This document shows, piece by piece, positions 1 to 9,494 of a stretch of 64,000 nt of DNA. Position 1 is the first letter of the stretch. Every line of letters starts with the position of its first letter. Position numbers and translations under genes: made by a program. The DNA comes from Sepioteuthis lessoniana (taxonomy: Eukaryota; Mollusca; Cephalopoda; Myopsida; Loliginidae): contig OY757947.1 of the NCBI GenBank assembly GCA_963585895.1, forward strand, positions 32,639,811 to 32,703,810, given 5' to 3'. The notes below the pieces were generated by a model. It was given only the letters and a program-made list of their open reading frames with translations, was not told where the DNA came from and made no database searches.

Positions 1-119
1 GCTATGTGAGGATACGGGATGTAGCCCTTAAGTTCTGTCAGAGGCGATGAACGACAGGGAGAAGTAGCGAGAGAGGGTCAGGGATATCCGTGCTGGCGGC
101 ACGACATGATGATGATGAT
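1..119 (+). mobile_element. RTE-LINE 3' end, cut by window edge
   Basis: Reading the plus strand gives the decayed C-terminal end of the RTE-like reverse transcriptase seen complete at 49541-50132 (LCEDTG, then AMNDRE and RERVRDIRAGGT), with stops already present. It finishes in the GATGATGATGATT tail typical of this family in the window. The element continues to the left of the window. Confidence 0.8.
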
Positions 120-330
120 TGGTGCTTTTGTATTCTTAGTTTTTAACGTGAAGTAATTGTAATTAGTAGTGTTAGGTAACAATATATGAAACTACTTCTC
201 CAAACAAATGATTAATATTTAATTGAATCATTTATATTAAATAATAATACTTGTAACTTTTTAAATATTACAAACAATGATTAATACAAAATAGAATTAC
301 AAGTGTTGGATAAGAAAACTTCAAGTGTGT

Positions 331-503
331 GGGGGTTTATGGCACATCAACCTCTGTGGGTAATTTAATGCCAAATCTATTTTTATACAAATAGTTCTAT
401 TTCAAACAATTTATTATGGCATAAGTACACAGTTTAATAGTCCAAAACATTTCTATTTCAAACTATTCAGTTTAATATAAGTATAGTTGTTGTTTACACA
501 CAT
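331..503 (-). mobile_element. Family D, 3' tail and satellite part
   Basis: The reverse strand carries the tail shared with SINE-B (TTGGCATTAAAT ... TATGCCAT) followed by degenerate CAAACAATTCAGTTTAG units. The element is interrupted by the SINE-B at 514-762 and resumes after it. No coding potential is visible. Confidence 0.7.
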
Positions 504-513
504 TTAAATGTCA
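504..513. repeat. Target-site duplication of nested SINE-B
   Basis: TTAAATGTCA occurs here and again at 763-772, exactly flanking the SINE-B. The sequence belongs to the family D satellite, so the SINE inserted into an existing family D copy. Confidence 0.85.
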
Positions 514-762
514 AGGTTTGGTTTGGTTTGGTTTCTTTGTTTAATGGCATATCAACCTTTGTAAGTTATTTAATGCCAAAGCCATTCCCCAAGAAGACCA
601 GTCGTGGTACTATTTAACCCATAGCTGGGAGGATAAAGGGGTTCACACCTTTCCCAAGGGTATTTGCACGAAAGTGAACGTAATAGCGAGACTGGAGTAC
701 GAACTCGCTTACTACGATTCTGCTGTCTATCGCTTTAACCATTACACTACGAGGACACCCCC
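514..762 (-). mobile_element. SINE-B, full-length
   Basis: tRNA-derived SINE in reverse orientation. On the minus strand it starts GGGGTGTCCTCGTAGTGTAA, with the pol III A box in that head and a B-box-like GAGTTCGTACTCC about 40 bases on. Then come the central domain shared with SINE-A (CCCTTGGGAAAGGTGTGAAC, CCCAGCTATGGGTTAAATAG) and the tail ending in ACCAAACCAAACC. A 10-bp direct repeat flanks it, so it is an ordinary retroposed copy. Confidence 0.88.
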
Positions 763-1735
763 TTAAATGTCATAACAGTTCTAATTCAAACAATTCAATT
801 TAGCATTCGTATGCAGATAGTTCTATTAAACGCATAGATACGGCCCCATCAGGGGCTACCACTCTGGGCCAGAGTGGACCTGGAAGCAATGGCAATGAAG
901 GGGTACCCCGCATTCTCCAAAGCTTCAGCATTGCTGGAACTTTACCATCAGATTGTTTAGTGTCATAAGCAGGACACTCATTGGGGGGGTATCCCCCCTG
1001 CAGAGATGAAACCGGTGTATTCTACAGCCCCAGCCGACTGGCCAATACACCGAGTTAATGTCAAAACAGTTTTACTTCAGATAATTCAGTTTAGCATAAG
1101 TACACAGTTTAAATGTTAAAACAGTTCTTTTTCGAGCAATTTAGTTTAACATAAGTACGCAGTTTAGTTCTATTTGACCTATAGACAGGACTCTATTAAG
1201 CGTTACCACTCCTGGCCAAATTTGACCTGGGAACGATGGCTATAAAAAGGTACACTGTATTCCCCAACGTTCAAGCATTACTGGAATCTCGTCATCAGAT
1301 TGTTTTAGTGTCATATCCAGGACACTCGTTGGGAGGAAGGGTTGTTACGCCCCCTGAAGAGAAGCAGTCGGTGTATTCTACAACCCCAGCTGACTGGGCA
1401 ATTTTTAGCAGGTTTATGCAGTTTAAATGTCAAAACAGTTCTATTTTAAACAATTCAGTTTAGCATAAATTCGCAGTTTAAATGCAATAGACACAGCAAA
1501 CTCCAGAAACCACAGTTTAGTTCTATTTAACCCATAGATAGGAGGACCGACCCTTATCAGGTGCTACAACTGCGGGCCAGAGTGGACCTGGGAGTGATGG
1601 AAATAAAAGGGCACTCTGCATTCCCCAAAGCTCCAGTATTACTGGAACCTCACCATCAGATTGTTTAGTGTCATATATCAGGACACTCGTTAGAGGGGGT
1701 TCTTACGCCTCTGCAGAGAAGCAGACTGGGCAATT
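763..1735 (-). mobile_element. Family D, three tandem 355-bp units
   Basis: Three copies of a core (near 834-1050, 1186-1400, 1541-1735) are spaced about 352 and 355 bp apart. Each has a GGCCAGAGTGGACCTGG segment, CTCACCATCAGATTGTTTAG, CAGGACACTCGTTGG and CTACAGCCCCAGCCGACTGG. Between the cores lie the CAGTTTAGCATAAGTACACAG satellite units. I do not recognise the family. It has no reading frame of note and no tRNA-like head that I could find, but its 3' tail matches SINE-B. Confidence 0.7.
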
Positions 1736-1737
1736 TT

Positions 1738-1815
1738 TTAGCTGGAGTGTAAAGTGATGGATTCATGCCTTTCATAATGAGATTAGCGCAAAGTGAAATG
1801 TTAACAGATTCGTCA
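1738..1815 (-). mobile_element. SINE-A fragment, diverged
   Basis: AGCTGGAGTGTAAAGTGATG, ATTCATGCCTTTCATAATGA and GCGCAAAGTGAAATG follow the order of the SINE-A central domain on the minus strand with many substitutions. Head and tail are missing. Confidence 0.5.
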
Positions 1816-1967
1816 AAGTTTTGAATTCGGATTGGCTTGTCCATTTCTAAAAACTATCCATTGATTGAAACGAGAATGTTATTTTGGAAATGGTGCGCCA
1901 TTTTTAATTTGGTAAATATGCAAATTGTTCTGTATTACGAGAGATACTTTAATCAGACACGTAGACA

Positions 1968-2216
1968 CACATGGTGGGTAGAGTGTTCGCCAGAGGTCTG
2001 GGAGACCAGGGTTCAATCCCAGGTCGCGTCATATCAAAGACTTTAAAAATTGTATTTGATACCTCCTTGCTTAACACTCAGCGATACAAGGTAGGCATCG
2101 AGGGTAAATTGGAGCAAACCAAGGAAAGGAGTGGCGCCCTCCTCTACACCGCGGTGTAGTAGCTCTTGAAAAGGGAGCCTTCTGGTCGCCCTTGACTACG
2201 GTCGACAACTTTACTT
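1968..2216 (+). mobile_element. SINE-C
   Basis: tRNA-derived SINE. The head has a pol III A-box-like TGGTGGGTAGAGTGTTCGCC and a B box GGGTTCAATCCC with the matching T-arm (CCAGGGTTCAATCCCAGG). The body includes CTCCTTGCTTAACACTCAGC, CCTCTACACCGCGGTGTAGT and the end GACTACGGTCGACAACTTTA. The reading frame across it is a by-product of the SINE sequence. Confidence 0.85.
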
Positions 2217-2997
2217 TTTTATATATATGTATATATAATAATAATAATAATAAGTAAATACATATTAGCTTTTATAAATCCTCACCTATTTCTTTAGATC
2301 TTATGGATAAAATAATTCAGAATAGACACAGGAAAGAGGAGGGGATAGAAGAGGGGTGAAGAGTTTTCTCTTCATTTAGCCCACTTCCGGTTTTTAAATT
2401 TATTGCGTGTTGGAATTATAGTAAATTAATTTTTCAATTTTTATTTTTTAAAATTCTAATTACCTTTCGACTTACCACTCCAGATTTAATACTAATTTAG
2501 ATAAAATAACTTTATTTAATAACTTTACGTGAGGATACAGTAATACTTATATTAAATTGAATTCAAGATTTAAAATTAAAATTAAGATTTTTTAATTTCA
2601 ATTTTATTTTCGAGCCTATTAATTCAGTTACCCATTTTTTAAGAGAACGTATACATTTTTTTTTTTTAGATTTACTTAATTTTTATTCATTTACCTGAAA
2701 TCTCAATTTAATCCTATATTTTTTAAAGCATTATCTAAGATAATTTTTCTATTGTTAAAATTTAGTCCTATGTCTACATCTAGCTATTAATTCACATCTG
2801 TTATTTAATAACTTTTTAGGGTCTGGGTATATCATTATTTGTATTTTTTCCTCGAGGCATAGATTACATCTACTATCAAAACATTTTGGAGTATTTTTTT
2901 TTGTGTGACCGGTTTTGTTTTTTCTTAAAGAGATATTAGTTTTTATATATATATATGTTTTTTTAAATATATATATACGTTTTTTCTTAAAGAGATG
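2217..2997. other. AT-rich DNA without recognisable gene
   Basis: Contains a short (TAA)n near 2237-2254, two related copies of TTTTTTCTTAAAGAGAT (near 2924 and 2980), and otherwise unassigned AT-rich sequence. No frame of interest on either strand. Confidence 0.6.
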
Positions 2998-3161
2998 TTA
3001 GTTTTTATTATATTATATAGCATGAAAGCTTGTCTGCGACCACAGGTCCTATGACGTCTTCTAACCGACAATCATCAAGCAGAGAATTGTCGTTTATAAG
3101 ACGTCATGAAATCTGTGGTCGCAGAAAAGTTTCCATGCTATCAAATAATTATAAAAACTAA
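2998..3161. repeat. Hairpin (foldback) element
   Basis: The two halves are inverted complements over about 80 bases with scattered mismatches and a short centre near 3079. Matching pieces include TCTGCGACCACAG on the left against CTGTGGTCGCAGA on the right, and ATGACGTCTT against AAGACGTCAT. The outer parts TTAGTTTTTATTATAT and ATAATTATAAAAACTAA also pair. There is no coding sequence, and (TA)-rich DNA lies on both sides. It is consistent with a MITE-like or foldback insertion. Confidence 0.75.
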
Positions 3162-3179
3162 TATATATTCACTTATTAA

Positions 3180-3277
3180 TATTATATAATAGGTCTATCA
3201 CAGATATTGAGCACTCTACGAATTATATCACATTTGGTCTGCCACAAACCCTTGAAGTGAGATAGTGACAAACATTG

Positions 3278-3310
<33 letters not shown>
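3180..3310. repeat. Repeat shared with 59190-59280, then (TA)n
   Basis: GGTCTGCCACAAACCCTTGAAGTGAGATAGTGACAA-type sequence (3234-3272) recurs near 59226-59263, followed in both places by a (TA)n run (here about 3278-3308). Family unknown. Confidence 0.6.
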
Positions 3311-3325
3311 GGACATATGCATAAT

Positions 3326-3562
3326 GATTACAGTGTTCGCCAATGGCCTGGGAGACCTGGGTTCAATCCCAGGTCGAGTCATACCAAAGACTTAAAAAAT
3401 GGTACTTGATGCCTCCTTGCTTAACACTAAGCATTATAAAGTACGAATCCAGAGTAAAGTGGAAGAATCCAGGGAAAAAAGTAGCGCCCTCTTCTCCAAT
3501 TTGGTGTAGTAGCTATCGAAGAGGGAACCTTCGGGTCACCCTCGACTACGTTCACTTACATT
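3326..3562 (+). mobile_element. SINE-C, slightly 5'-shortened
   Basis: Starts at CAGTGTTCGCCAATGGCCTG, keeps the B box GGGTTCAATCCC and runs through the usual SINE-C body to CCCTCGACTACG. It abuts a second SINE-C in the same orientation. Confidence 0.83.
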
Positions 3563-3563
3563 A

Positions 3564-3830
3564 ACTTGGCCACTGGCCTAATGAGTAGAGTGTTCGCGAA
3601 TGGTGCGGAGGACAAGGGTTCAATCCCAGGTCGAGTTTTACCAAAGACTCAAAAAATGGTACTTGGTGCGGCGTTGCCTACTCCTGAGCATTATAAGGTA
3701 ACGATCAAGGGTAAAGCGGAGCAATCTCGTGAATGGAGTAGCGCCCTCCTCTACACCACTGTGTAGTAGCTTTTTAAAAGGGAGCCTTCGGGTCACCCTC
3801 GATTATGGTCGCTAACTTTACTTTTACTAT
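3564..3830 (+). mobile_element. SINE-C, full-length
   Basis: Complete head (GGCCACTGGCCTAATGAGTA, then GTGTTCGC), B box GGGTTCAATCCC, body and tail GGTCGCTAACTTTACTTTTA. It directly follows the previous SINE-C, giving a head-to-tail pair. Confidence 0.85.
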
Positions 3831-3859
3831 ATATTATATATGATATATATATATATCAT

Positions 3860-4392
3860 CATCATCATCATCATGTCGTGCTGGAAGCACGTATATCCCT
3901 GACCCTCTCTCGCTACTTTTCCCTATCGTTCATCGCCTCAGGCAGGTCTTCTGGAAAACATCCTGTATCCTCACATAGTTGCTGAATGTATGTTCGTGCT
4001 GGTCGTCCTGCTTTTGCACGGCCATATGTGGGGGTCCACATCACTTATGAGTTCGTCCCTGCTTCTCCAGCAGTGTCCTGCATGTCTGGTTCGTCTAACT
4101 TGAATAGTTTTCGTGATAGGAGGCAGGTGGCCGTACAGTTGGTGTCTTGTGGGGTGTTGCCGCCAGGACTTGTTCAAGATTGCTCGCAGCATTCTTGTGT
4201 AATTGCCGTCTAGCTTCTTCTCCAGCCGTTTTGTTAGAGTCCATGTAGTGCATCCATTTAGCAGTATCGATGCGACTGCTGCCTGGAAGAAACTGCGTTT
4301 CATTTTATCGGTTAGGTCTGATTTCCATTTAATCGATGGCCTATTGATAGCTGTCCATGCTTTCGTTAACCTCGTGTCGATGTCCTTTAGGA
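3860..4392 (-). mobile_element. RTE-LINE C-terminal fragment
   Basis: The minus strand starts in a degraded region near 4390 and gives a long uninterrupted stretch of about 110 residues: KRSFFQAAVASILL, TTWTLTKRLEKKLDGNYTR, MLRAILNKSWRQHPT, LPPITKTIQVRRTRHAGH. It then frameshifts and ends at the ATGATGATGATGATGA tail at the left edge. In RTE-clade elements this is the end of the reverse transcriptase and the C-terminal extension. It is 5'-truncated: no endonuclease or RT catalytic part is present. Confidence 0.85.
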
Positions 4393-4489
4393 TGTTAAAA
4401 ATGTATCCATGCTAGCCAGATTATATTAGTTTAATCCAACTAAACGTTTATTATCCAGGTATTAGAATATTTTTTGCAATTAAAAAAAT

Positions 4490-4676
4490 TACACTTGCAA
4501 ACAACAATTGACGATGGTTTATGAATTTACCAAAAGCGCTCAGGGAATTTCGGTAAATTCATATACCAACTCCAACCTAAAATCAAAGCACTTGTCAGGA
4601 CACTTGAAAGGATCCTAATAAAATTATATAGACATCATGAGTCTTTATTACTTGATCAAACATGCATAAATGAGGG
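4490..4676 (+). mobile_element. Penelope-like (PLE) terminal fragment
   Basis: The plus strand encodes a peptide with the order IKALVRTLERILIKLYRHH, then LLLDQTCINEGLLP. It matches the peptides at 17055-17180 and on the minus strand at 34366-34480. The LPxY/LPKY end resembles the N-terminal region of Penelope-like proteins, where it lies in the pseudo-LTR. It ends in (CA)n/(TA)n. The family is inferred from the GIY-YIG-bearing copy at 34360-35012. Confidence 0.6.
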
Positions 4677-4706
4677 ACTGTTGCCCATCCACGCACACAC
4701 ACACAC

Positions 4707-4737
<31 letters not shown>

Positions 4738-4977
4738 ACGAGTTCGTTATTATGCAAAAATATATTGTAGCACTGATAACTTGTGTAGAACTTGAAACAG
4801 TCGTTTGCGACTATAAAATTGAATAATTTACGAAGATTTTTTATTTCATCGTGACAAAAACCATATGAATGGGGTATCAAATGAGACTCGAAGTCACTCA
4901 TGAAGATTCGCATGTCTACCCGACTAACATTACATCACCCGAGGCACCCTCTCAACAATTGAATTAAGACAGATTCT

Positions 4978-5934
4978 ATTATTATTATTATTATTTACTC
5001 CTTTAGAGTTTTTCTCATCAGTGTTAGCTGATGGTCTTTGCGAGTTTATTATACCATTATAGCTGGTGATCTTTTACTGGAGTCTGAGTGACAGCAAGTC
5101 TCCTCAGGTTTCCAGGACTCCTCCTAGTATTCTGGACGATCTCAACCATGCTGTATTATTGATGACCTGAATTCATCCTTTAATTTCCAGTTTTTCAAAT
5201 CCCCTTTGAAAAACTTTGGTGACCGTTCCAAGTAATCCAAAAACAATCGATATCACCGTCACTCTCATCTTCCACAGATTTTTTTTTTTTTAGTTCTCTG
5301 GAAAGTTTCAAGTGTTTGTCTATTTTTTTGTGGTCGTCCGGAACGGCAAAATCCACATGACAGTCGTTTTTGTTTTTTTTTTATTAATTATCACTAAGTC
5401 TGGTCTTCTTGTCAAGATTAGGTGATCGTTTGTATCTCAAAATACTATAAAATTTAATGAATCCCATTTTTCAGGAGGGATTGAGGTTTATGTATATACT
5501 ATTTAGTCGTAGGCTGAAAATTCAATACTTTGCACAATTCCCAGTCAATCACCCAGTCATGTCTCGTCACGTACTCTTTTATGTAATTAATTGTTTCATC
5601 TCTTTCTTCGGTTAACCTACAGTCGCTATTCTGTTGCGTATTATATATTTGTGCTTTTATAAAATTGATCCTGATGACATTTTTTTACAGCTACCACAAG
5701 AGATTCAGTTTCTTTCTTGAGATTTCCTGTTCGTATCCACGTCGATGTCTTCAACCGGGCCGTCTCGCCATTTGTCACTAGAAATATCCATACAGTTGTT
5801 TTCCTTCTTAATTTTGCTTCCTTGGTTTTGATGTTTTGCTCTCTGTACTTATGATGCAAAGTCTGTTAAAAGATACTATCATTAGTTATTCTTTGTTTTT
5901 CAATGTAGTCCTCGAGTCGTTGTTTTGATGCATC
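4978..5934 (-). mobile_element. REL-LINE C-terminal fragment, degenerate
   Basis: Reading leftwards, the minus strand gives broken frames with ETESLVVAVKK, then a region equivalent to the zinc-knuckle (cysteines lost). Next come RHDWV, W-LCK, a region with HKPQS, QTIT, and finally KMRVTVISIVFGLLGTVTK with the 3' untranslated part ending in an (ATT)n tail at 4978-4995. This is the same C-terminus as at 41451-42178. Its right end is at the SINE-A insertion. Confidence 0.75.
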
Positions 5935-5949
5935 ACCACAATACTCAAT

Positions 5950-6243
5950 TGGAGGTGCCCGTGGTGTAGTCGTTATCGCCGTAGAAAATGAACACGGCGA
6001 TACGAGTTCAAATCCTGGACGATACTGATTGCATTTCACATAGCACTAATACCCTTGGGAAAGGTATGAATCCAATTATTCTCCCTCCAGCTATGGGTAA
6101 ATAGTAGGACAGACTAGGTTCTTCAGCCTTGGTGAGGCAACAAGTCTAGGAAGAGGAAAACTCTGAATTCAAAACCTGTTAAACTCCGCTTAAAAATTGA
6201 CCTTGTGTCATATCCTGCCAGAGCGGAGGGGTTGGTAAATAGT
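5950..6243 (+). mobile_element. SINE-A, full-length with 15-bp TSD
   Basis: Head GGAGGTGCCCGTGGTGTAGT with A box, and B-box-like GAGTTCAAATCC. The central domain (ACCCTTGGGAAAGGTATGAA, CCTCCAGCTATGGGTAAATA) is shared with SINE-B. The specific part CTAGGAAGAGGAAAACTCTG and the tail GGAGGGGTTGGTAAATAG follow. The 15-base ACCACAATACTCAAT at 5935-5949 is repeated at 6244-6258, so this copy is intact and retroposed. Confidence 0.9.
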
Positions 6244-6307
6244 ACCACAATACTCAATGCTAGCGAGTCAATTTCTTCCACCTTTTCTTGTGACAATCAG
6301 TCTGTTT

Positions 6308-6425
6308 TTTATCATTAAGGGTTTTCGGACTATTTTCTTCCTCTTTATTGTTATTTCCACAACGTTTCGGCCGAAATGCCCTCCGGCCTTTTTCAGGTAT
6401 TTGTCGAACTCGGGAACCTTCACGG
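6308..6425 (-). mobile_element. SINE-J 3' part, with hammerhead-like core
   Basis: The 3' end of SINE-J in reverse orientation: CCGAAAACCCTTAATGATAA, the motif CTGAAAA...GAAACG at 6363-6396, and TTCCCGAGTTCGACAAATAC. It is interrupted at about 6428 by a SINE-C fragment. The core has one G-to-A change (CTGAAAA instead of CTGAAGA). Confidence 0.65.
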
Positions 6426-6429
6426 AACT

Positions 6430-6580
6430 TCTCCATTCCCAGGATTCCTCCACTTTACCGTTGACCTTTACCTTATAATGCTGAGTGCTAGGCAAGGCGG
6501 CATCAAGTACCATTTTTTAAGACTCGACCTGGGATTGAACCCCTTTTTTCCGGACAATTGGCAAACAATTGGCCCGGTTA
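6430..6580 (-). mobile_element. SINE-C fragment
   Basis: Minus strand carries TTGAATCCC-type B box (as AACCCC on the plus strand), AGTCTTAAAAAATGGTACTT, GATGCCGCCTTGCC and CATTATAAGGTAAAGGTCAA. The 3' half is truncated where it meets SINE-J. Confidence 0.7.
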
Positions 6581-6642
6581 TTTTGTTAATAGCTAAGTTA
6601 CCCCCTCAGATTAGCAGTAAGTTAGAATTAAATACTGAATAT

Positions 6643-6935
6643 ATCATTAAGGGTTTTCAGACAATTGTCTTCATCTTTTTTCTTATTTCCACAACGTTTC
6701 GGTCGATATGTCCTCCCGCCTCTTCAGGTATTTGTCGAACTCAGGAACCTTCACGGAACTTCGAACTACGTCCTTTATTGAATCCACGGGGGTCGTCTGT
6801 TCTGATTCCATTAGCCATAACCAGGTACAAGTGTTAAGTATTCCTATATTTTTACTTGCCTGGAGTCAGGATTGATTGTCTCCTAAGAAGATTAGGGAAC
6901 CAACGCCTGTAACCATTACGCCATGTGTCCTGCTA
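6643..6935 (-). mobile_element. SINE-J, near full-length
   Basis: On the minus strand the head GGCGTAATGGTTACAGGCG is tRNA-like with an A-box consensus. A B-box-like AATCAATCCTGACTCCAGG follows, then TACCTGGTTATGGCTAATGG, TTCAATAAAGGACGTAGTTC and the core CTGAAGA ... GAAACG (6695-6727). It ends in CTGAAAACCCTTAATGATA. Related copies are at 28070-28285 and 45670-45985. Confidence 0.65.
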
Positions 6936-7500
6936 AATGATAAAAATCATCAAGTTTCGTCTCAGAAATTTAGACAACTAATCAGTCTGTGTCATCCACA
7001 GCATTTTCATCGTCATCTACTTTCTTATCCTATGGTTTATTTCTCTGCGTTCTTCCCTGGTCCATTTTAAAAAATAGTCTGGATTAGGTTACAAGGGGGC
7101 GGCCCAACTGTTTATCTTTTTCATAAGATTTCTGCTGCTGAGGTGGATTTCGAGAATTTTTTTTTTCCTCAGGTACTCTTTTCTTCTTGTTTTCTTTCAT
7201 CACCATTTGTTTGATTTGTGGACGCTTCAAATATTTTCAAATACTTGTCGTTTTCTCTCACTCTCCCCTGCGTACGAATACTTTTCTTGCTTTAAAGATC
7301 TATCTCTTCCGTTATTTGTCTTTTTCACTTTTCATTATGACACTCGCAGATTTTCCAATGCCAAATTCTATTGTTATATACTGACTGTATATTTCTATTG
7401 TTTTTATCAGGATATCCATTTTTTTTTCCATTTTTGGCAAATACGTTTATATCATCCATATACAGAAAGTTATAAAATTCTTGTAATTTTTGCTCACGAG
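6936..7500. other. No recognised gene; T-rich DNA
   Basis: Starts with AAATGATAAAAATCATCAAG, also found after the SINE-J at 45985. The rest is T-rich, unassigned sequence with short overlapping frames in the plus direction and no similarity I recognise. Confidence 0.5.
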
Positions 7501-7559
7501 TTTTAAATAAAAGTCTTTAACTGAAATTTGTGTAATAGAAAATCTCCACAGGTCTTCAA

Positions 7560-7985
7560 AGCCCAGTCAGATTGGACAATCAAACATACCGACAACACCT
7601 CTGCAGAGGAGTAAGACCACTCACCAACGAGTGTCCTGATATGACACTGAAAAACCTTATGGAGAAGCTCCTGTAATGCTGGAGATTTAGGGAATGCGGA
7701 GTGTCCCTTCTCTGCCCATTCTTTCAGGTGCACTCTAGCCCTGGTGTGGTAGCACATGAGATGATCCTATCTGTGGGTCAAATAGAACTGTTTGACATTT
7801 GAACTGTGAGAAAACGAACGACATATGCTAAATTGAATTGTTAAAATAGCACAGTTTTTTCATTTAAAATTATGTAAACAAATGACTCATGTATAAAGGA
7901 GTTGTTAGTGATACATAGAAATACGTGAAACCATTTAACCGTGTGCAAAACAATGAGCTTAGGCTAGCTTAAAAGTCTAATAAAA
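7560..7985 (+). mobile_element. Family D core, plus orientation
   Basis: AAGCCCAGTCAGATTGGACA, CCTCTGCAGAGGAGTAAGAC, CAACGAGTGTCCTGATATGA, GCTCCTGTAATGCTGGAG and GGAATGCGGAGTG follow the order of the core in 763-1735 read in reverse. Satellite units with AATTGAATTGTTAAAATAG come next. It continues into the tandem tail array at 7986-8520. Confidence 0.7.
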
Positions 7986-8439
7986 AAAAACAGTTTACTA
8001 ATTAGACAGACGAAAATATATGTATAAAGAGGGTTTGGCATTAAATAACCAACAATGGTTGATATGCCATAAAACCCAACCAAACTAAATATATATATAA
8101 TATATATGTCTGAAGAGGATTTGGCATTAAATAACCTACAATGGTTGATATGCCATAAAACCAAACCGAACAAAATTCTATATATTTAATACATATGTAT
8201 AAAGAGGATTTGGCATTAAATAACCTACAATGGTTGATATGCCATAAAACCAAACCGAACAAAATTCTATATATTTAATATATATGTATAAAGAGGATTT
8301 GGCATTAAATAACCTACAATGGTTGATATGCCATAAAACCAAACCGAACAAAATCCTATATATTTAATATATATGTATAAAGACGATTTGGCAATAAATA
8401 ACCTACAATGGTTGATATGCCATAAAACCAAACCGAACA

Positions 8440-8474
<35 letters not shown>

Positions 8475-8520
8475 AAGATTTGGCATTAAATTACCTAAAA
8501 TTGTTGATATACCATAAAAC
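7986..8520 (+). repeat. Tandem array of the family D 3' tail (about 90 bp x 6)
   Basis: Six units each contain GGATTTGGCATTAAATAACC, TACAATGGTTGATATGCCAT and AAAACCAAACCGAAC, separated by TA-rich linkers of about 35 bp (starts near 8030, 8115, 8205, 8294, 8383, 8475). Each unit can form the hairpin TGGCAT/ATGCCA with inner AACC/GGTT. The translated MFGLVLWHINHC repeats are by-products. Confidence 0.85.
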
Positions 8521-8529
8521 CCAAGGAAG

Positions 8530-8690
8530 CAAAGTTAAAGAGACCAGTGTGCACAGCTATTAACCAATAGTTGAAGGGAAAATAATTCAATTCATACCTT
8601 TCCCGAGAGTATTAGCGCTTTTTAAAATGCAAGCAGCCTCGTTCCGGAATTGAACACGTATGATCGATGATAACAATTTCACCACATATT
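8530..8690 (-). mobile_element. SINE-A-like fragment, diverged
   Basis: TTCATACCTTTCCCGAGAGT and ATTAGCGCTTTTTAAAATGC, followed by CGTTCCGGAATTGAACACGT (B-box region reversed), match the order of SINE-A on the minus strand. Considerably diverged. Confidence 0.5.
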
Positions 8691-8904
8691 TCGAAACAAT
8701 CTTGTTGAATCATACCTGAATGAGGGGCACATTCATTTCTATCAAGTAAGACCAACAAGACGGGCAAATAAACGTACACTTCACTTCCGACTTTCGCTGC
8801 CGCCCCTGTTTTGTTTCTGTGTGAAAAAAGTTTTAATTAATAATATCCGTCTATTAATCAATCAATCAACAAGAGTACGTTAATATCTATTTCCGTCTTC
8901 ATGC

Positions 8905-9071
8905 CTATCTATCTATCTATCTATCTATCTATCATTTTCAGGGTGTTATCAACCTGGTTGGCGGCTGATGAGGCTAGGGTATCGCACGTGCTTTCACACG
9001 TTGTATGATGAAAAAATATCAATCAATCAATTAACAAGAGTACGTTAATATCTATTTCAGTCTTTTCATGC

Positions 9072-9104
<33 letters not shown>

Positions 9105-9202
9105 ATTAACAGTCTCTTCACGTCTACCTACCTACCTATCTATCTATCTATCTATCTATCATATTTGTACATATCTATATATGTGTTGTTTCTTTCTTTC
9201 TT

Positions 9203-9237
<35 letters not shown>

Positions 9238-9490
9238 GTCCGTCTTTCTTGTTTGTATCTATCTATCTGTCTATCTATCATGTTTTTACATATCTATATA
9301 TGGTGTTGTTTCTATCTATCTATCTATCTATCTTGTTTGTCTCTATCTATCTCTCTATCTATCATGTTTATACATATCTATCTATCATGTTTCTCTATCT
9401 ATCTATCTATCTATCTTGTTTATTCTTATCTATCTATCATGTTTGTTCCTTCCTATCTATCTATCTATCTATCTATCTCAGTTCGTACGC
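8905..9490 (+). repeat. (TATC)n microsatellite block
   Basis: Long (CTAT)n runs at 8905-8935, 9068-9104, 9133-9160, 9204-9237 and on to about 9480, mixed with TGTTTGTT and CATGTTT spacers. The frames of repeated YLSI residues here (9165-9494 and 9181-9501) are translations of the microsatellite, not genes. A duplicated flank, AACAAGAGTACGTTAATATC, occurs at 8868 and 9032. Confidence 0.9.
8941..9018 (+). repeat. Family G copy inside the TATC block
   Basis: GTTGGCGGCTGATGAGGCTA, GGGTATCGCACGTGCTTTCA and CACGTTGTATGATGAAAAAA recur at 25366-25456. Family unknown; no coding potential argued. Confidence 0.65.
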
Positions 9491-9494
9491 CTAG

